Of a stretch of 64,000 bases of DNA, positions 24,518 through 44,344 are shown in pieces. A program made the translations under genes and the position numbers. Source of the stretch: Glandiceps talaboti. Taxonomy: Eukaryota; Hemichordata; Enteropneusta; Spengelidae. The notes beneath the pieces are model-generated. The model did no database searches. It saw only the letters and a list, made by a program, of their open reading frames with translations, and had not been told where the DNA came from. Positions within the stretch are counted from its first letter, which is position 1, and each line of letters starts with the position of its first letter. Location: positions 20,959,675 to 21,023,674 of the forward strand of contig NC_135560.1 of NCBI RefSeq assembly GCF_964340395.1, in the 5' to 3' direction.

Positions 24518-26120
24518 TATATTAGACTACATTGAGTATGAGTTCATCAATGGTAGCTAAACAAGAGTATATTTAGTATTATTGCAAAATGAAATCGTTG
24601 CATAATAGACGACGCCATAATTTCATTTACATGAAAGACTGTATCTGTCTGTGTTGCTATTGCTTCAACTAGTGTGGTATATATGCTTGAAATAGTGTTT
24701 GAACGACAAAAATAAGCTTATATATTAATGCGTCTCTCTGGAGAGAACAGTGCTCAATAAATATATCAAATAACCACTTGCACACAATCTTTATGTCTTA
24801 CACCTTAAGCTTTCAACTTGTATACATGCACGTATATCTTTCGTCACCTAATTCATCAGGTAAATGTTCGGTGATATATTAGACGAGTACTATTTGGCAT
24901 ATGAAAACACTGTTATTTGCCCTGTAACTTATTTAACTTATACGAAAGCTTCAGAAAATTTCATTTCCGACGATTCTTCAGCTTCATTTCCGCTTTTCCG
25001 GCGCCAATTCTGAATAGCTTCAACCGGTACATAGATAAGAATGTTAATAGTGAAAATGTTTTAGATTATTTTCACAGTTACTTTTCTTAATCATTGATAT
25101 GTAATGACCTAAACTTTATTTCCACATTTAACTACAATTTGGTGTAAAAAATTAAACAGAGTAAGAAACAGCCTTGTTTGAAGGTTTTTATTAATATTGT
25201 GTATTGTTTAAAAATAAACCTGAAGTATGAATGCATAAACATTAACGCCATTCGATAAAGTCTTTGTACTTTAATACAGAATGACTAAGAAATAGTATTA
25301 AATGATTTGCAAATGGAAAAGTTTGTGTTGTCCAGTATTCGACAGATTTCCTTCAGTGTTTATCCAAATACGGCTTTCGACGGTAATTTGGAAAAAGTAG
25401 CAACGAACAGATACACTGAAAAGACTAACAACGACCCCCACCCCTCGACCCCCGCCCCGCACCCCTAACTGCAATGATTGTTGATATGATTTAAAAGGAA
25501 ACCTTACAAACGTGTCAAATGTCTTTTCAGCAAAGTTGCCTAATTACTGTAAATGTCTAGCAGAAGAAAAAACGGTACAAAATTGAATGGAACTAGCTAC
25601 ATACAAAAGGTAAGCCTGAGGCTTGTTAGTCACATGCTTTGTTTTGTGTTTTGTGTGAATCCTTAACATATTTTACCAACCTAGGGTTGTAATAAGTTAA
25701 CCATACTTCCTGGAGGAGGAAAACGTCATGTCACGCTACATCTCCTCTGATGTATTTGAATAACCAATACAACGAATGCGGTTCATTATAAGGTCTTGAA
25801 GTTCGGAATCCGTGCCTTACAATTCTTGAAATTAATGACATTTTAGGAAACTGTTGTTAAAGGCAAGCCTACAGCGAAGTCTGGAAATGACTGAGTGAAC
25901 GACACATACCCCAATAAACCGCAACAATTTCAATTAGGGGGAAAGCCATATGTATATATAATGGCAAGTCGTCATCATTACGTAGTGTGTTATATAGACA
26001 GACATGTCTCAAAGACAACAACTGTGAAGGTACGAATATTTAAAGCCACTGAAAGCTACTAAGACGAATTGAGAACTTTGGTTTCTTTCAAATGCGCCTG
26101 CCACTGTAAGAACGATCGAT
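24518..26120. other. intergenic AMT-B to AMT-C
   Basis: 1.6 kb without a recognisable gene or element, apart from the candidate poly(A) signal of B and a C-rich patch near 25435-25465. The promoter of AMT-C must lie at the right end. Confidence 0.6.
24756..24761 (+). terminator. candidate polyadenylation signal of AMT-B
   Basis: AATAAA about 240 nt after the AMT-B stop. Confidence 0.45.
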
Positions 26121-26851
26121 ATGGTGGAAGTTGGCAACGTTACCGAATCTGTCTCCATGACGGTCCCTATCAATGAAAACAATTCATTTCACAATAACGA
26201 AAGTAACAGCAGCGAGATTCTTGAAAGAGGTTGGGACGATGCTACTTGGATCCTGACGAGTGCTTTCATCATTTTTACAATGCAGTCCGGATTTGGGCTT
26301 CTTGAATCCGGGTCTGTATCGAGAAAGAATGAAGTTAACATCATGGTTAAAAATGCCGTTGATGTAATATTTGGTGGTTTGTCGTATTGGATGTTCGGCT
26401 ACGGACTTAGCTTTGGCGACGACACAGGCTCGAATCCATTCATTGGCGTTGGACATTTCTTCGTTCATGATGATGACGAGGACACTTTTGGAAGCGTATA
26501 TTCCAGTTTCTTTTTTCATGCATCCTTCGCCACCACGTCAACGACAATAGTTAGTGGAGCTATGGCAGAACGTACCAAGTTAGAATCCTACACACTTTTC
26601 TCTTTCATAAATACATTCCTGTATTCCATCCCTACAAGATGGGTTTGGGCGCCAACTGGATGGTTGCGTCATCTTGGAGTAGTGGACATAGCTGGGGCTA
26701 GCTGTGTCCATCTGGTCGGAGGCGTTACTGGTCTAGTTGCAACGGTCATGCTCAAGCCTAGGACTGGTCGATTTGGAGAAACGTCTCTACGGAACCAGAT
26801 AACAGCAATGGGCGTACCAACGAACGCCATTTTCGGGATGTTCATGCTTTG
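26121..26851 (+). CDS. Amt: AMT-C exon 1
   Basis: N-terminus through the first pore His to GMFML plus two bases of Trp. Donor GTAAGT, phase 2. Confidence 0.93.
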
Positions 26852-27735
26852 GTAAGTTTTGTTTCGACTACATATACTGCTGAGAATATACTGAGTATAA
26901 TTATATTTATAAATAATGTTCTAGCACTGCGTGAAGCTACAGTTTAAGGCATATAAATAAAATCAAATTTTCCCTTGTAGGTGGGGATGGCTTGGTTTTA
27001 ACTGTGGCAGTACGTATGGTATAACAGGTTCAAAATGGAAGTTAGCTGCGAGGTAAGGTGCTGTTTGATCTCTCATAAAGTAAATTCACATATTATCTTT
27101 AGTTTTACCGTCGAATTGTACATATTTGAATGTTTTTAATAATTTGCTTGTGATACAAACATATTTTGCATTTGATACCTACATCATATTGCGTTTTAAT
27201 GTGAACACCATGTATCTGTTTACTACACACGGTCTCCCTCTAAATACTATTCGAAACGCTAGTACACAGATTTAGTAACATAGCTTGACTACTACTAAGT
27301 AAGGAATATCTCTGTGGTTATGATTACTCGTCATTGCACATCGCTTGGTCTCGTCGACAGATCAGCAGTGACGACCGTTACATGCTCAGTTGGCGGAGGT
27401 ATAGCTGGAACAGGTTTAAGGTAAAGACAGTGATTGTTGTACTTATCTTTTCTTTGACACTCTCTGTTTTTAGTTTGCTTTGTCTTGATCTTTTATTAGC
27501 ATAAAAGGATCTAATAGGATCTTTATCATCTCATCTTCTAAATTTAATTCTTTATCTCAATATACTATGTTGAATTACTTAGACATCGACATACCATACA
27601 TCTCTTCTTGCAATTGTACGTATTATTCAATCTGATACAACTCATTCTAGCATCTAACATTCTCTCATCGTATTTTACTTTATCTCTATCTCATTTTATA
27701 TATAATAGGTTGCCGGACGGACGAACGAACAGGCC

Positions 27736-27786
<51 letters not shown>

Positions 27787-28523
27787 CTACTACGTCGTTC
27801 GAATCTCGTCACATATCTCGTGATGTTACATCTTATATAATCTCATATCTCATAAACCTTAACGTTTTAATCGCTCCACGTTGTTTTACATACATGTACA
27901 TACTCAATTTATAAAATAGATGTCAAAACTTTACAATATATTACATATTTAAGGTGATAATGACAAATGAAATTTCATTCCTGCAGTTACATTTTTAAGA
28001 AAAGGACGTTCAGTATTGTGTATCTGATAAACGGAATTCTGGGATCCCTCGTATCCGGCACGGGTACGTGTAACTTTATGACAATGTTTTCATCCATGAG
28101 AAAATATATTTGGGGATTTCGAAACAAAATTTCAAATTGTTTTATATCCATAAAAATGATAGCATTAGAATAGTTGGGGGGAAGTAGGGAAAGTTCATAT
28201 TGTGTGGTATGTTTTACTGGACGAGCCAAAAATGATGCCTATTAAGTTTCATCAATTTGAAATGAAAGGATACCTTATGAATTCACTATATGTAATAACA
28301 ACTGGTTTTTAAAGGAGATAATGTACGTTGTCCACGTTAACTTTCGCTTATAAATACCGATTGGAAAGTGATGTGCAGGCCAGGTTGCCAGGGAAGTGAC
28401 ATGAAGGCCTCATCAGGGAACTCCCGTTCAACATATTGTCGACTGCTAGTGTTCTTGTACAATTACAATAACATTGGAAAATAGTCGACAAATTGACTCA
28501 AGATAAATAACTAACTATATATA

Positions 28524-28599
<76 letters not shown>

Positions 28600-28601
28600 T
28601 A

Positions 28602-28685
<84 letters not shown>

Positions 28686-29422
28686 GTACTTGGACACATG
28701 TATAGATCTAATTGTAAATCATTACGAACAAGTTACACGTACATAATTGTAAAGTTAGCTTTCAGATATTTGGTTTAAATGGTTTAGGAGATCTTACAAC
28801 TCATTACCTTCTCACGACATGGTTTCTTAAAACCACTAGACTAGTATATGAATACCTCATGACAATCTCTTACTCATTTCCCATAGCTCTTTGCGCTTTG
28901 GCTCACCCCTGGGAAGGTTTACTTATCGGTGCAGTGGGAGGTTTAATCTCTTGTACTGGTACGGAGTTGATGACAAAACTCAAGATAGATGACCCGGTAG
29001 GTGTTGTGCCTGTCCATGGTTTTGCAGCAATATGGGGTCTGATCGCTGTCGGCCTGTTTGTACGCAAGGACAAACTTGGTCAAATAGCTAGATATGAAGG
29101 TATTGTACTTGTCTATTTTCTCAGACTGTAGTCTCAAACTACAATGTACACATATGTATAAAAACAAACGTAGTAGAAACTGTTAGACCGTACCTTTACT
29201 CAAGACTGAAAAATGTTGTCTTTTCATCTACACTTTTCATATGAATTGCTCTCAAAATTTTTCGCACTGTGCTCTGTCGTTTATTTCTAAAACATCCTGA
29301 AGTATTAAGGGTAACATTAATTTACTACTGCTGTTGCTCAGGTTGAATTTCATTTGGTTGTTTTACCACTGAAAGCAAAATATCAAATCTACGCAAAAAC
29401 ATGTCTTAATATGCTTTTTAAA

Positions 29423-29514
<92 letters not shown>

Positions 29515-30195
29515 CCACTCTATATATATATATTGTTGAAAATATTATAATTTAAGAATGCTCTTCCATTTCTAGGGGTGTTCTATGGAGGAGAATTTTA
29601 CATGTTAGGTGTACAAACCCTGGCCGTTGTTGTCGTTATTCTATGGACATTGGTTACATCCTTTATAATTCTAAAACTACTAGACATCACAGTGGGTCTT
29701 CGAATTAATATCCAGGAAGAAATGCTAGGTTCAGACATCGTCGAGCATGCGCTGAACGCCACGTACGATAAGAAATCGGGAGAACTTAGAAACCTTGAAG
29801 GCGAAATCATCGAAATAGTGCAACAGAATGGGGATGACTTGTATAACCATGGTCTTCGTCGACTCTCCGGTGCTGTCGCGATGAGAATACCGAGGGAAAT
29901 ACTACACAGTGCTGCTAATTTGGGGCATTCTTCGTTTCAACCCGATTGCCAAGAACATCAATCTGTAACATCACTGGGGAAATATAACCACAGGTTAAGT
30001 GTTATGACTGTTAGCAGCTTACGGCGAGTTTCACCTATCGATGATTTGTCCTCGGTTATTTCTCTTGGCGAGACAGTGAAGCGAATTTCCGATGGCAATA
30101 TTGAATTTGAACAGTTTTCTCGAAACAAACTGTCAGGTGAAGAAGACGGTCACATATCTACACTTTTCAACGTCCCTACACACTATAAAAAGTAG
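26121..30195 (+). CDS. Amt: AMT-C: Amt-family ammonium transporter (six exons)
   Basis: Ammonium transporter. Coding exons 26121-26851, 26981-27052, 27361-27420, 27987-28063, 28887-29099 and 29576-30195; 590 aa and the most compact gene of the array. The N-terminus has four sequons (NVT, NNS, NES, NSS) before WDDATW. Core motifs are [20 protein letters not shown] and VPVHG. Two positions differ from the paralogues: PTRWVWA where the others have HW before the recruitment Trp, and a Ser in the signature (AGAS). Exon 6 begins [14 protein letters not shown] with Glu in place of the third Gly. The tail after [15 protein letters not shown] is about 150 residues and Ser-rich. Intron 3 has a GACA repeat; introns 4 and 5 have long TA repeats. 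AATAAA lies 31 nt after the stop. Confidence 0.93.
26981..27052 (+). CDS. Amt: AMT-C exon 2 (72 nt)
   Basis: [20 protein letters not shown] and the next residues. Acceptor TCCCTTGTAG, donor GTAAGG. Intron 1 before it is only 129 bp. Confidence 0.92.
27361..27420 (+). CDS. Amt: AMT-C exon 3 (60 nt)
   Basis: [20 protein letters not shown] membrane segment. Acceptor TCGTCGACAG, donor GTAAAG. Confidence 0.9.
27733..27785. repeat. CAGA microsatellite
   Basis: About 13 CAGA units in AMT-C intron 3. Confidence 0.95.
27987..28063 (+). CDS. Amt: AMT-C exon 4 (77 nt)
   Basis: [20 protein letters not shown] and the next residues. Acceptor TTCCTGCAG, donor GTACGT. Confidence 0.9.
28508..28680. repeat. 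TA microsatellite
   Basis: About 170 bp of nearly pure TA in AMT-C intron 4, with a few TAAA or TTA interruptions. Confidence 0.95.
28887..29099 (+). CDS. Amt: AMT-C exon 5 (213 nt)
   Basis: Carries [19 protein letters not shown] with the second pore His. Acceptor TTTCCCATAG, donor GTATTG (weaker than in the paralogues). Confidence 0.92.
29424..29512. repeat. TA microsatellite
   Basis: About 44 TA units in AMT-C intron 5, ending some 60 bp before exon 6. Confidence 0.95.
29576..30195 (+). CDS. Amt: AMT-C exon 6, stop TAG
   Basis: [14 protein letters not shown], last membrane segment, [15 protein letters not shown], variable tail ending FNVPTHYKK. Acceptor CATTTCTAG. Confidence 0.92.
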
Positions 30196-30225
30196 CCTTA
30201 ATGATGTACCTAAAGTAATCTGATA

Positions 30226-30231
30226 AATAAA
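30226..30231 (+). terminator. candidate polyadenylation signal of AMT-C
   Basis: AATAAA about 30 nt after the AMT-C stop, implying a very short 3' UTR. Confidence 0.5.
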
Positions 30232-30559
30232 CAAAGAATTTTATTCTGTAATGTTTACAAGGTACATGCATTGAAGACACTGATTGTCTTTTCTTTTAGA
30301 ATCATATCGGTTTACCTACTCTATCAGGTTATCTTAATCATACAATGACTTTCATTTTAATGCTACACACATTTTATTCATATTCGAATATCCGACATAC
30401 ATCATTGTAAGTGTAAACAGGATACAAATGTTGAACACGTCATCGCCCATGTACAGCAACGGCTATTTTCAGTTTGGCAATGATGAACGGTTGTATATGG
30501 GAAAAAAATGTTTAGATTTTATTTAGACAGTGAGCCAAGTACTATGAAGTTCCGAACTA

Positions 30560-31485
30560 TGATATAATATGGAGTGACATCTGAGTGAAATCATGGTTAC
30601 ATGATACAATATAGAGTGACACTTGGGTTAGTCATAGTTTACACGATACAATATGGAGTGACACTTGATTGTAGTGAACACGATACAATATAGAGTGACG
30701 CTTGAGTGTAGTCAAAGCTTACACGATACAATATGGATTGACTCTTGAGTGTAGTCAAAGCTTACACGATACAATATGGAGTGACTCTTGAGTGTAGTCA
30801 TAGTTTTCACGATACAATATAGAGTGACGCTTGAGTGTAGTCATAGCTTACACGATACAATATAGAGTAACGCTTGAGTGTAGTCAAAGCTTACACGATA
30901 CAATATGGAGTGACTCTTGAGTGTAGTCATAGTTTTCACGATACAATATAGAGTGACGCTTGAGTGTAGTCATAGTTTTCACGATACAATATGGAGTGAC
31001 ACTTGAGTGTAGTCAACATGATACAATATAGAGTGACACTTGAGTGTAGTCATAGTTTACATGATGCAATATGGAGTGACACTTGAGTGTAGTCATGGTT
31101 ACATGATACAATATAGAGTGACACTTGAGTGTAGTCATAGTTTACATGATGCAATATGGAGAGACACTTGCGTGTAGTCATGGTTACATGATATAATATA
31201 GAGTGACACTTGAGTGTAGTCATAGTTTATATGATACAATAATATGGAGTGACACTTGTGTAGTCATTGTTACACGATACAATAGAGTAACACGAGTGTA
31301 TTCATACTTTACATGATACAATATAGAGTGACACTTGAGTGTAGTCATAGTTTAGATGATACAATATATATAGTAACACTCGTGTGTAGTCAAATTCAAC
31401 AATACAATATATAGTGACACTTGGGTGAAGTCATAGTTTACACGATACAATATATAGTGACACTTGAGTGTAGTCATAGTTATAT
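30560..31485. repeat. imperfect minisatellite, about 21 units of 40-47 bp
   Basis: Units follow the pattern ACGATACAATATGGAGTGAC, then a (C/A)TTGAGTGTAGTCATAGTTT-like part. They vary by small indels and substitutions, and neighbouring pairs share variants (for example CAAAGCTTAC in adjacent units), as in unequal exchange. It lies between the convergent 3' ends of C and D. Confidence 0.9.
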
Positions 31486-32058
31486 GATTGAGTATCCAAC
31501 ACTACATAAAAACATTGACAACCCATTGACATTGCTTGGGTTATTTTAAAATCTTGACTTGACAGAAATTTTGCATTATTTAATGTGTGTGTCAGAATTT
31601 GAATATTTCACGATGTTTCTTTGTTTAATAGTGAACCATATGTCTAATAGAATAAAATGCATAAAATGTCGTACTTTGTCGAGAAAGTTCAAGTTTGGCG
31701 ATTTGAATAAAAGTCTGCTAACTGATGTATTTTTCACAGACTGTGGTTTGGCTTTATTAATCTCATAGTAACTTTAGTTACTAGTGGAAAATTAGCATCG
31801 GTGATGACATAATCTAAGCTGCATAATTGATAAATGAAAAAACTGATCATAAAAACTGATCATAAAGGTCATTAACAATTCTAATTTTAGGGCTAGATTA
31901 TTGTGAAGATTATTGGGCCAATGTATATAGTGAAGTGAATAATCTCTCGGTATTTCTCATTCACATGACATCAGTCCAGACTTGTGTTTCCTTTCATAGC
32001 TGTGAGCAGAAACATTAGTCTTCAGTTCGATTAAGTCATAGTTATTCCATAATCCAGA

Positions 32059-32187
32059 TGTTCTCTCTCTGTTATTTTCTATGTCGGTTGATATTTGCCT
32101 TTGTATGTCTGTTCTCAAGTTATTACATACAAAAGTCATTTGTATCTTCCAGTCTCTTTGTGTGCCTCTGTCTCTCTATCTGTCTCT
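32059..32187. repeat. dispersed repeat segment, copy 1
   Basis: About 130 bp (contains TTATTTTCTATGTCGGTTGA) nearly identical to 40565-40698. In both places it runs straight into a pyrimidine-rich or tetranucleotide microsatellite, as expected of a retroposon 3' end with a simple-repeat tail. The family is not recognised. Confidence 0.7.
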
Positions 32188-32339
32188 GTATGTATGTATG
32201 TATGTATGTATGTATGTATGTATGTATGTATGTATGTATGTATGTATGTATGTATGTATGTATGTATGTATGTATGTATGTGTATGTCTGTCTGTCTGTC
32301 TCTCTCTCCCCTCCCTCTCTCTCACTCTCTCTCCCTCTA

Positions 32340-32400
<61 letters not shown>
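32188..32400. repeat. TATG then CT-rich then CA microsatellite
   Basis: About 24 TATG units (32188-32282), a short TCTG/CT block and about 29 CA units (32341-32400). Confidence 0.95.
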
Positions 32401-32703
32401 CACATACACATAATATACTTGAAATACACCAATGTACTATAGATCACTGTTTGTTTGATAAAGATAATGGTTAATATGTCAATATGCGATATTCACACAA
32501 TGATACATGTTAGGGAAGGCGATGTCGTTATTCATTGTCTAAACGTATCTATATGCTATCTAATAAGTATGTACGTGGACGTCAGGAAAATGGATAAACA
32601 CTAGATATCAAAACAAAGTAACAACAAATTATTGGTACAGGTAGTATTCATGTTTTGTATTCTTAGCTGAAAGAAGGTTGAATTTCAGTGAATATATAAC
32701 AGT

Positions 32704-32709
32704 TTTATT
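32704..32709 (-). terminator. candidate polyadenylation signal of AMT-D
   Basis: AATAAA on the - strand, about 90 nt after the AMT-D stop. Confidence 0.45.
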
Positions 32710-32799
32710 CATTACAAGATGACAGAAGGTTTGGTCTATTATTTGGTCATGGCGTATGTCTTCCAAGAATATATCCCATAATAGCTGTCTGCAATCCCT

Positions 32800-39055
<6,256 letters not shown>

Positions 39056-40564
39056 CGTATACAATGTATGTTTAAAGATGTGATCTGGTATAGAAAGGTA
39101 GAGTTGCCAAATATTTGCTTTTCTAAACGGAGATCAAATATGAAATCAGTCCAACGATTCAATACGGTCCGCTCTCATTACTCTCAAGTACTTTGCATAG
39201 TGATTTACGTAATTACTCATTTAGAAAATTATGTACATCTTACTAAAAGTATTGCATCAACATAATCTAAGTAGTTGCAGGTTCATTAGCATCGATAACC
39301 AATCAAATACCTTACAGGGGGCCATTACTATCCTGTCCTTTTCTCAACGCTCGATGACGAACTGATTCAGAATTTAAGGCTCTTTGAAATTTGTAAGTAT
39401 GTTTTCTAAATAATAAATCAATCTGTCAGTTTAGTCCGACCGAATGACTGACTGTCACATATGTAGTAAAAACGCTCATTATTTGGAAAGCAAAGGTCGA
39501 TCACTTTACTTGGTTCATTGTGTTGTAACTGGGGGATACGAGGAGAAAGTGGAAAGTGTAAAAATGCTTAGCAATACAGTATAATCTGTGTGGTCAAAGT
39601 CAAGGCGGCAGTACAAGTTTTAAAAAGGAAACCTACAGTATTCCAGACAAGGGCACACCATACAGAAGTCATTTCATTGTTGCCTCTCTGATGTCGAAAC
39701 GAGCTACATTGACACATCCTAACGACTAAAGTAATCTGAAGACAACTACAAATACTAAACCATAATGATACATGTATTATATACAGTATGAGAATACGAT
39801 AATAAACTACTGATTTTACTGCTTTCATGACCTTTACGTGTAAATACCATAAATACATGTATATGGCCTAAAACTGACGCTGATCAAGATTCATACTCCA
39901 ACAGAAGTTGAACCGATTTGAGAATTACACTTTGTTTAAAATTATCTTTCTAATACAAATATGTCATTCACCCCTTGAACATGTAACTCATTATGTTTTA
40001 CCTTGCCAACTTTACAGATTAGTGTAGCCAACATAAATTAATGACTGCATGTGAGATCGAATTCTTCTATCACATGCGAAATACCGCCTTTGACCTTGGC
40101 ATTGTCAAAAGTAACTATGAATTTCATCACTACAAACTTTTATTAATGGGTTGTCCTTTTTTAAAAGCATTTCTTATTCACTAACCGTTGTCCTGTATAT
40201 ATGGTATTATTTATAGTTCCTCAAATTGTACATCTGTGAGTATATAAACATTGAGATTCACATTGAAATCATATTTGAGAGACAGTGAGAGCTATTTCTT
40301 TCACTTTTATTACAATAATATCGCATTTCTCTGTCCAGATTACCTTTACTGGCAATACACTGACTAGACAACAAATAATCAAACATCCCATACCAAAATA
40401 GCAAATTAAATAACACTGTGCACTGAACAATGTAAATGTTATTACAATAACATCGAACTGAATAAAACCAAAGTGACGTCATTATGCATATAAAATTAGT
40501 TGAGGAGAAATACGTTTGACTACATCCTTTCTCCCCGTCCCTGCTTTTCCTGTCTTTACATGTC

Positions 40565-40698
40565 TGTTCTCTCTCTGTTATTTTCTATGTCGGTTGATAT
40601 TTGCCTTTGTATGTCTGTTCTCAAGTTATTACATACAAATGTCATTTGTATCTTTCAGTCTCTTTGTATGCTTCTGTCTCTCTATCTGTCTCTCTATG
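40565..40698. repeat. dispersed repeat segment, copy 2
   Basis: Nearly identical to 32059-32187, again followed at once by a pyrimidine-rich simple repeat. Confidence 0.7.
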
Positions 40699-40700
40699 TT

Positions 40701-40854
<154 letters not shown>

Positions 40855-42513
40855 GACAAAAGAAAGTGGCCTGGTGTTTTTCAAATGTTAGAGTAAATAC
40901 CATTGCATTGTGTCATCACACAAAGAATGCTAATATAGGCTTATGTGATCTCACGTGATTTTCTCATTCTAAAGAGTACAGGTTGCACATTTATCCTCTC
41001 TTTATTCTACCTTCCCTATAGATTAAAGAAGCCGATAAGATTAATTGTCCTGGTAAGAAAATACTATCCTATTAAGTAATAACCCAATGTCGATAGTGTG
41101 AATTGTAATTTCAAATTGGGTACGTATGTTGACTCATGCCGGGTGTAATATTCTTTCTTTAATAAAAACTGAGAATCGTTGTAGCTGTTCTCATTGTGTG
41201 CATGCAATTGCTTTTCTTAATGGATTAACTTTACGTTCGGAAACACAAAAAGAAATAAAAGCAAATTGAATTGGACACTTTATTCGAGCATGGCGAATAG
41301 GTTATATTCTTGTGGGCTCAGTAAAAATAGCTCAACTTATAAAACCGAAAATAAGGATTCTTTCACTAATAATTAATGAAGTCAATTTGCCAATTGTACA
41401 GAGAGACCATATTATTGCACCTTGTGTTCAAGCTCTCTATGATTTGTTTACAGATTTTCAATATCACTTCAGCAATTATTGAAGTCCAAATTGGATTGAA
41501 TTGAATTGAACTGAATTTTATTCCACCAGAAAAAATGAGAGAACATAACATAAAAAAAGTAAATATATACAACAGCTGATAAAATAGTACCTACAATAAA
41601 TATTTACTTTCAATGATTAATTTGAATATTCAAATCATCATCAGATAAGAGTTCCTTTTCAAATAAAATCATTTCGGACAGTTATCTATATGTCGAACCT
41701 TAGCTTTAAAAAACGGAAAAATAAACAAAAATCAAAAAGAAACATTTTCACACAATTTGATTGTCATATAATTACTCCCAACATTGACATATTGATAACT
41801 CATAGATTGACATATTATACATAATATTATAAAAATGTCTCTATCTCTGGCTCTGTCTCAGTAAAGATGCATTCAAATATAAACAACAGTATCAAATGTA
41901 TTCAATACGAGAAAAAGCATTCTGTTGTTCGAGAGGAAATATCTATCTCGAACACTGTATTGACAGGACACAAGTATTTCCTTCTATATGTGATGTGTGA
42001 TGACTTTCCCTTTTAAATTAATTCATACAGTATTACCATGGTTACGAACAATCACTATCCGACTTTTTTTGTAAAATCCAAAGCTGTTAGTTGAGAGGTA
42101 ATATGACATTGAAACACTTATCAATGTTTAATTCGATAGGAAATGAATATGAATTTAAGTTCATGTGCGCTTTGACAAGCTCTTTCACTTTCTAAACGGT
42201 TGGTCAGTAGTCTCGAAGGAATTGAACCATGCATACTCGAAACGATACACCGTGATAGCGAGGGTAACATCTTAAGACATGTGACTGTCCACTACAGGGA
42301 CGCTTCTCTACGCATATAATGTTACTATACCTTGACTTTGGGGAAAAAAGAATATTAAACATAAATTTAAGGTAGTAGAGAGTATTGTTATCATCAACAA
42401 ATTTACATACAGCCTCGAAAACATCAAAATCTTAATATACGTGTATGATATCACGTTATCGCATTATCTTTAATTTTGTTCACTTCATATGTCTACCCAA
42501 CATGTTAGCTAAC

Positions 42514-43283
42514 TTATACAATCAATGTTATTTCTTTCCCATCTTTTTTATAATTGATAATATTCACTGAGTGGTTCTCTCCCCATATTTCCTTAGGAAT
42601 TGACACTCGCTTAGTCATTACTTCGCCAATAGCCAATGTACAGTTATCTAATGCATTGACATGGCAATCGTTCATCTTATCGGGGCAGTTCTCTAAGCAA
42701 CTCTGTGGCTGTGCTACTCCGGTGTTTGGAGACCTAACCCCGTCGTCATCTATAAACCCGCCGTTTCTCAGGTTCATGAACGAGACAGCAGCTACGGCAT
42801 CTCCTTGGTAATCACTGTCAGTATCATCCCTGATAAATATCTCGTTTGCTGTCGAATTCGTAAAGTTGTCAGTTATTTCCAAGGGTGTACTAGATGTGCG
42901 GGATTCACATACTCGCCTTGAATTTCCATGTATGCGGGAGACGTTACGATGTTTGGCATTCATTCTTTCCTTTGATCGTCTCTTTTTCTTCGGTTTTACA
43001 AAATTTACAAATCTGAACTTTCGTGGTTTCTTTTTTTGTGTATGAATCTCATCACTGTCTTTGCTAGCATTGCGTGAGGATTTATCGTACGAAATGTTTG
43101 AATGAAGTCCGTGTTCAACTATGTCCGATCCTAACAATTCTTCATTAAGTGGTAAACGTAGCCCTATAGTCAAGTCTATTAATACAAATACAATAATGGA
43201 TAATACTGACGTCCAGATAATTATTGAAACCACTGCTAACGTCTGTATACCAAGAATGTACGCCCCACCTCCATAGAACAAAC
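42514..43283 (-). CDS. Amt: AMT-E exon 6, stop TAA
   Basis: GLFYGGGAYILGIQ, last membrane segment, GSDIVEHGL, then the long tail. Same length (770 nt) as AMT-D exon 6 despite low identity in the middle. Acceptor CTTTCCAAG. Confidence 0.92.
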
Positions 43284-44344
43284 CTTGGAAAGAAAGAAAT
43301 ACATATTAAAACGAGAGAGACCAGCTTAGGCAGCCAATATACATCGGGTGTTTTTAATGACCGACACATTCTAAATCACCAATGTGTTATTATTGCAAGC
43401 AGGGGCAACATGCTACTATTCAAAGCCAAACTTTAAAAGACCAAGCAACCAACAAGAAGTATGTCTGTATAGAAATGTCGTTACATCTGCCAAGTACCTG
43501 CTTTGACATCCGACTTCTGTCTAAATTGCCAAATGTAGTCAAGTTAAAAGAGAGTAAAAGAAAACACATCAGTACATCTACATATATGTCGACTACATCA
43601 GTTCTGTCGGAGCAAGACGTCTCTGGTTCCGAATTGGAAGATTCACTTTTTCTCTCGATCGTCAAGAGATCACAGCAAAGCAATAATAAGAGTAAGAAGA
43701 AGAAAACACATCACAAAAAGCGAACAAAGTAGGAAAATAGTCATATGTGATCTTACTGTAATACTTATGTAATGCACAATTTACACTGCTTATATATTAA
43801 TTGTAGAGGACTAAGAGCAAAGAGAAGAGACAGCAAATATGTCAATGGTGTAGAGACCAAAAGGAAAATATTTTGCTGTTGCAAGAAACTTATTGGGATG
43901 ACAGTATAATAGAGCAGGTAGACATGGTTCATTTATGATAAAATTGTGACTGACAAATGTGGGATATTATCTGTATTATAAACTATTGATTGCAGCCAGA
44001 AAATCAGAAGACATACCACCCGACTCCTATATAAATGCCCGTCAATACAACACACGTGCGTTAGCTTTGATGAATATACCCCACATATAAATTCAGTTTG
44101 AATTGTCGTTCATATCGATAGCTCAATTTTAAATCAAATTTAAATCAGATTTAATTCTTCAGAGCAATGGGGTTTCCTCTTTTGATTAAGTTAGTTTCTT
44201 CATTGACTCTTTTAATTTTGTAGCGTCAAACATTTTTGAAAATGTCTTCATAATTTTTATCTTAATTTGAGTATGCGGCCGAATTTGTAATAAAAAATTG
44301 GTGTTAAAGCATGAACTTGTTAGACTTATTAAAGCAGAAAGAGA

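Larger units (their letters stand above)
30196..32799. other. convergent intergenic region AMT-C / AMT-D
   Basis: Between the two 3' ends. Holds both candidate poly(A) signals (30226 on +, 32704 on -), a long minisatellite (30560-31485), a dispersed repeat segment (32059-32187) and TATG/CA microsatellites (32188-32400). No gene seen. Confidence 0.7.

Noticed and set aside
32058-32474. Cys-Met-Tyr-Val and Thr-His rich open frames on both strands
   Set aside because: Translations of TATG and CA microsatellites; the same holds for frames at 40500-40958, 50753-51705 and 61958-62308.
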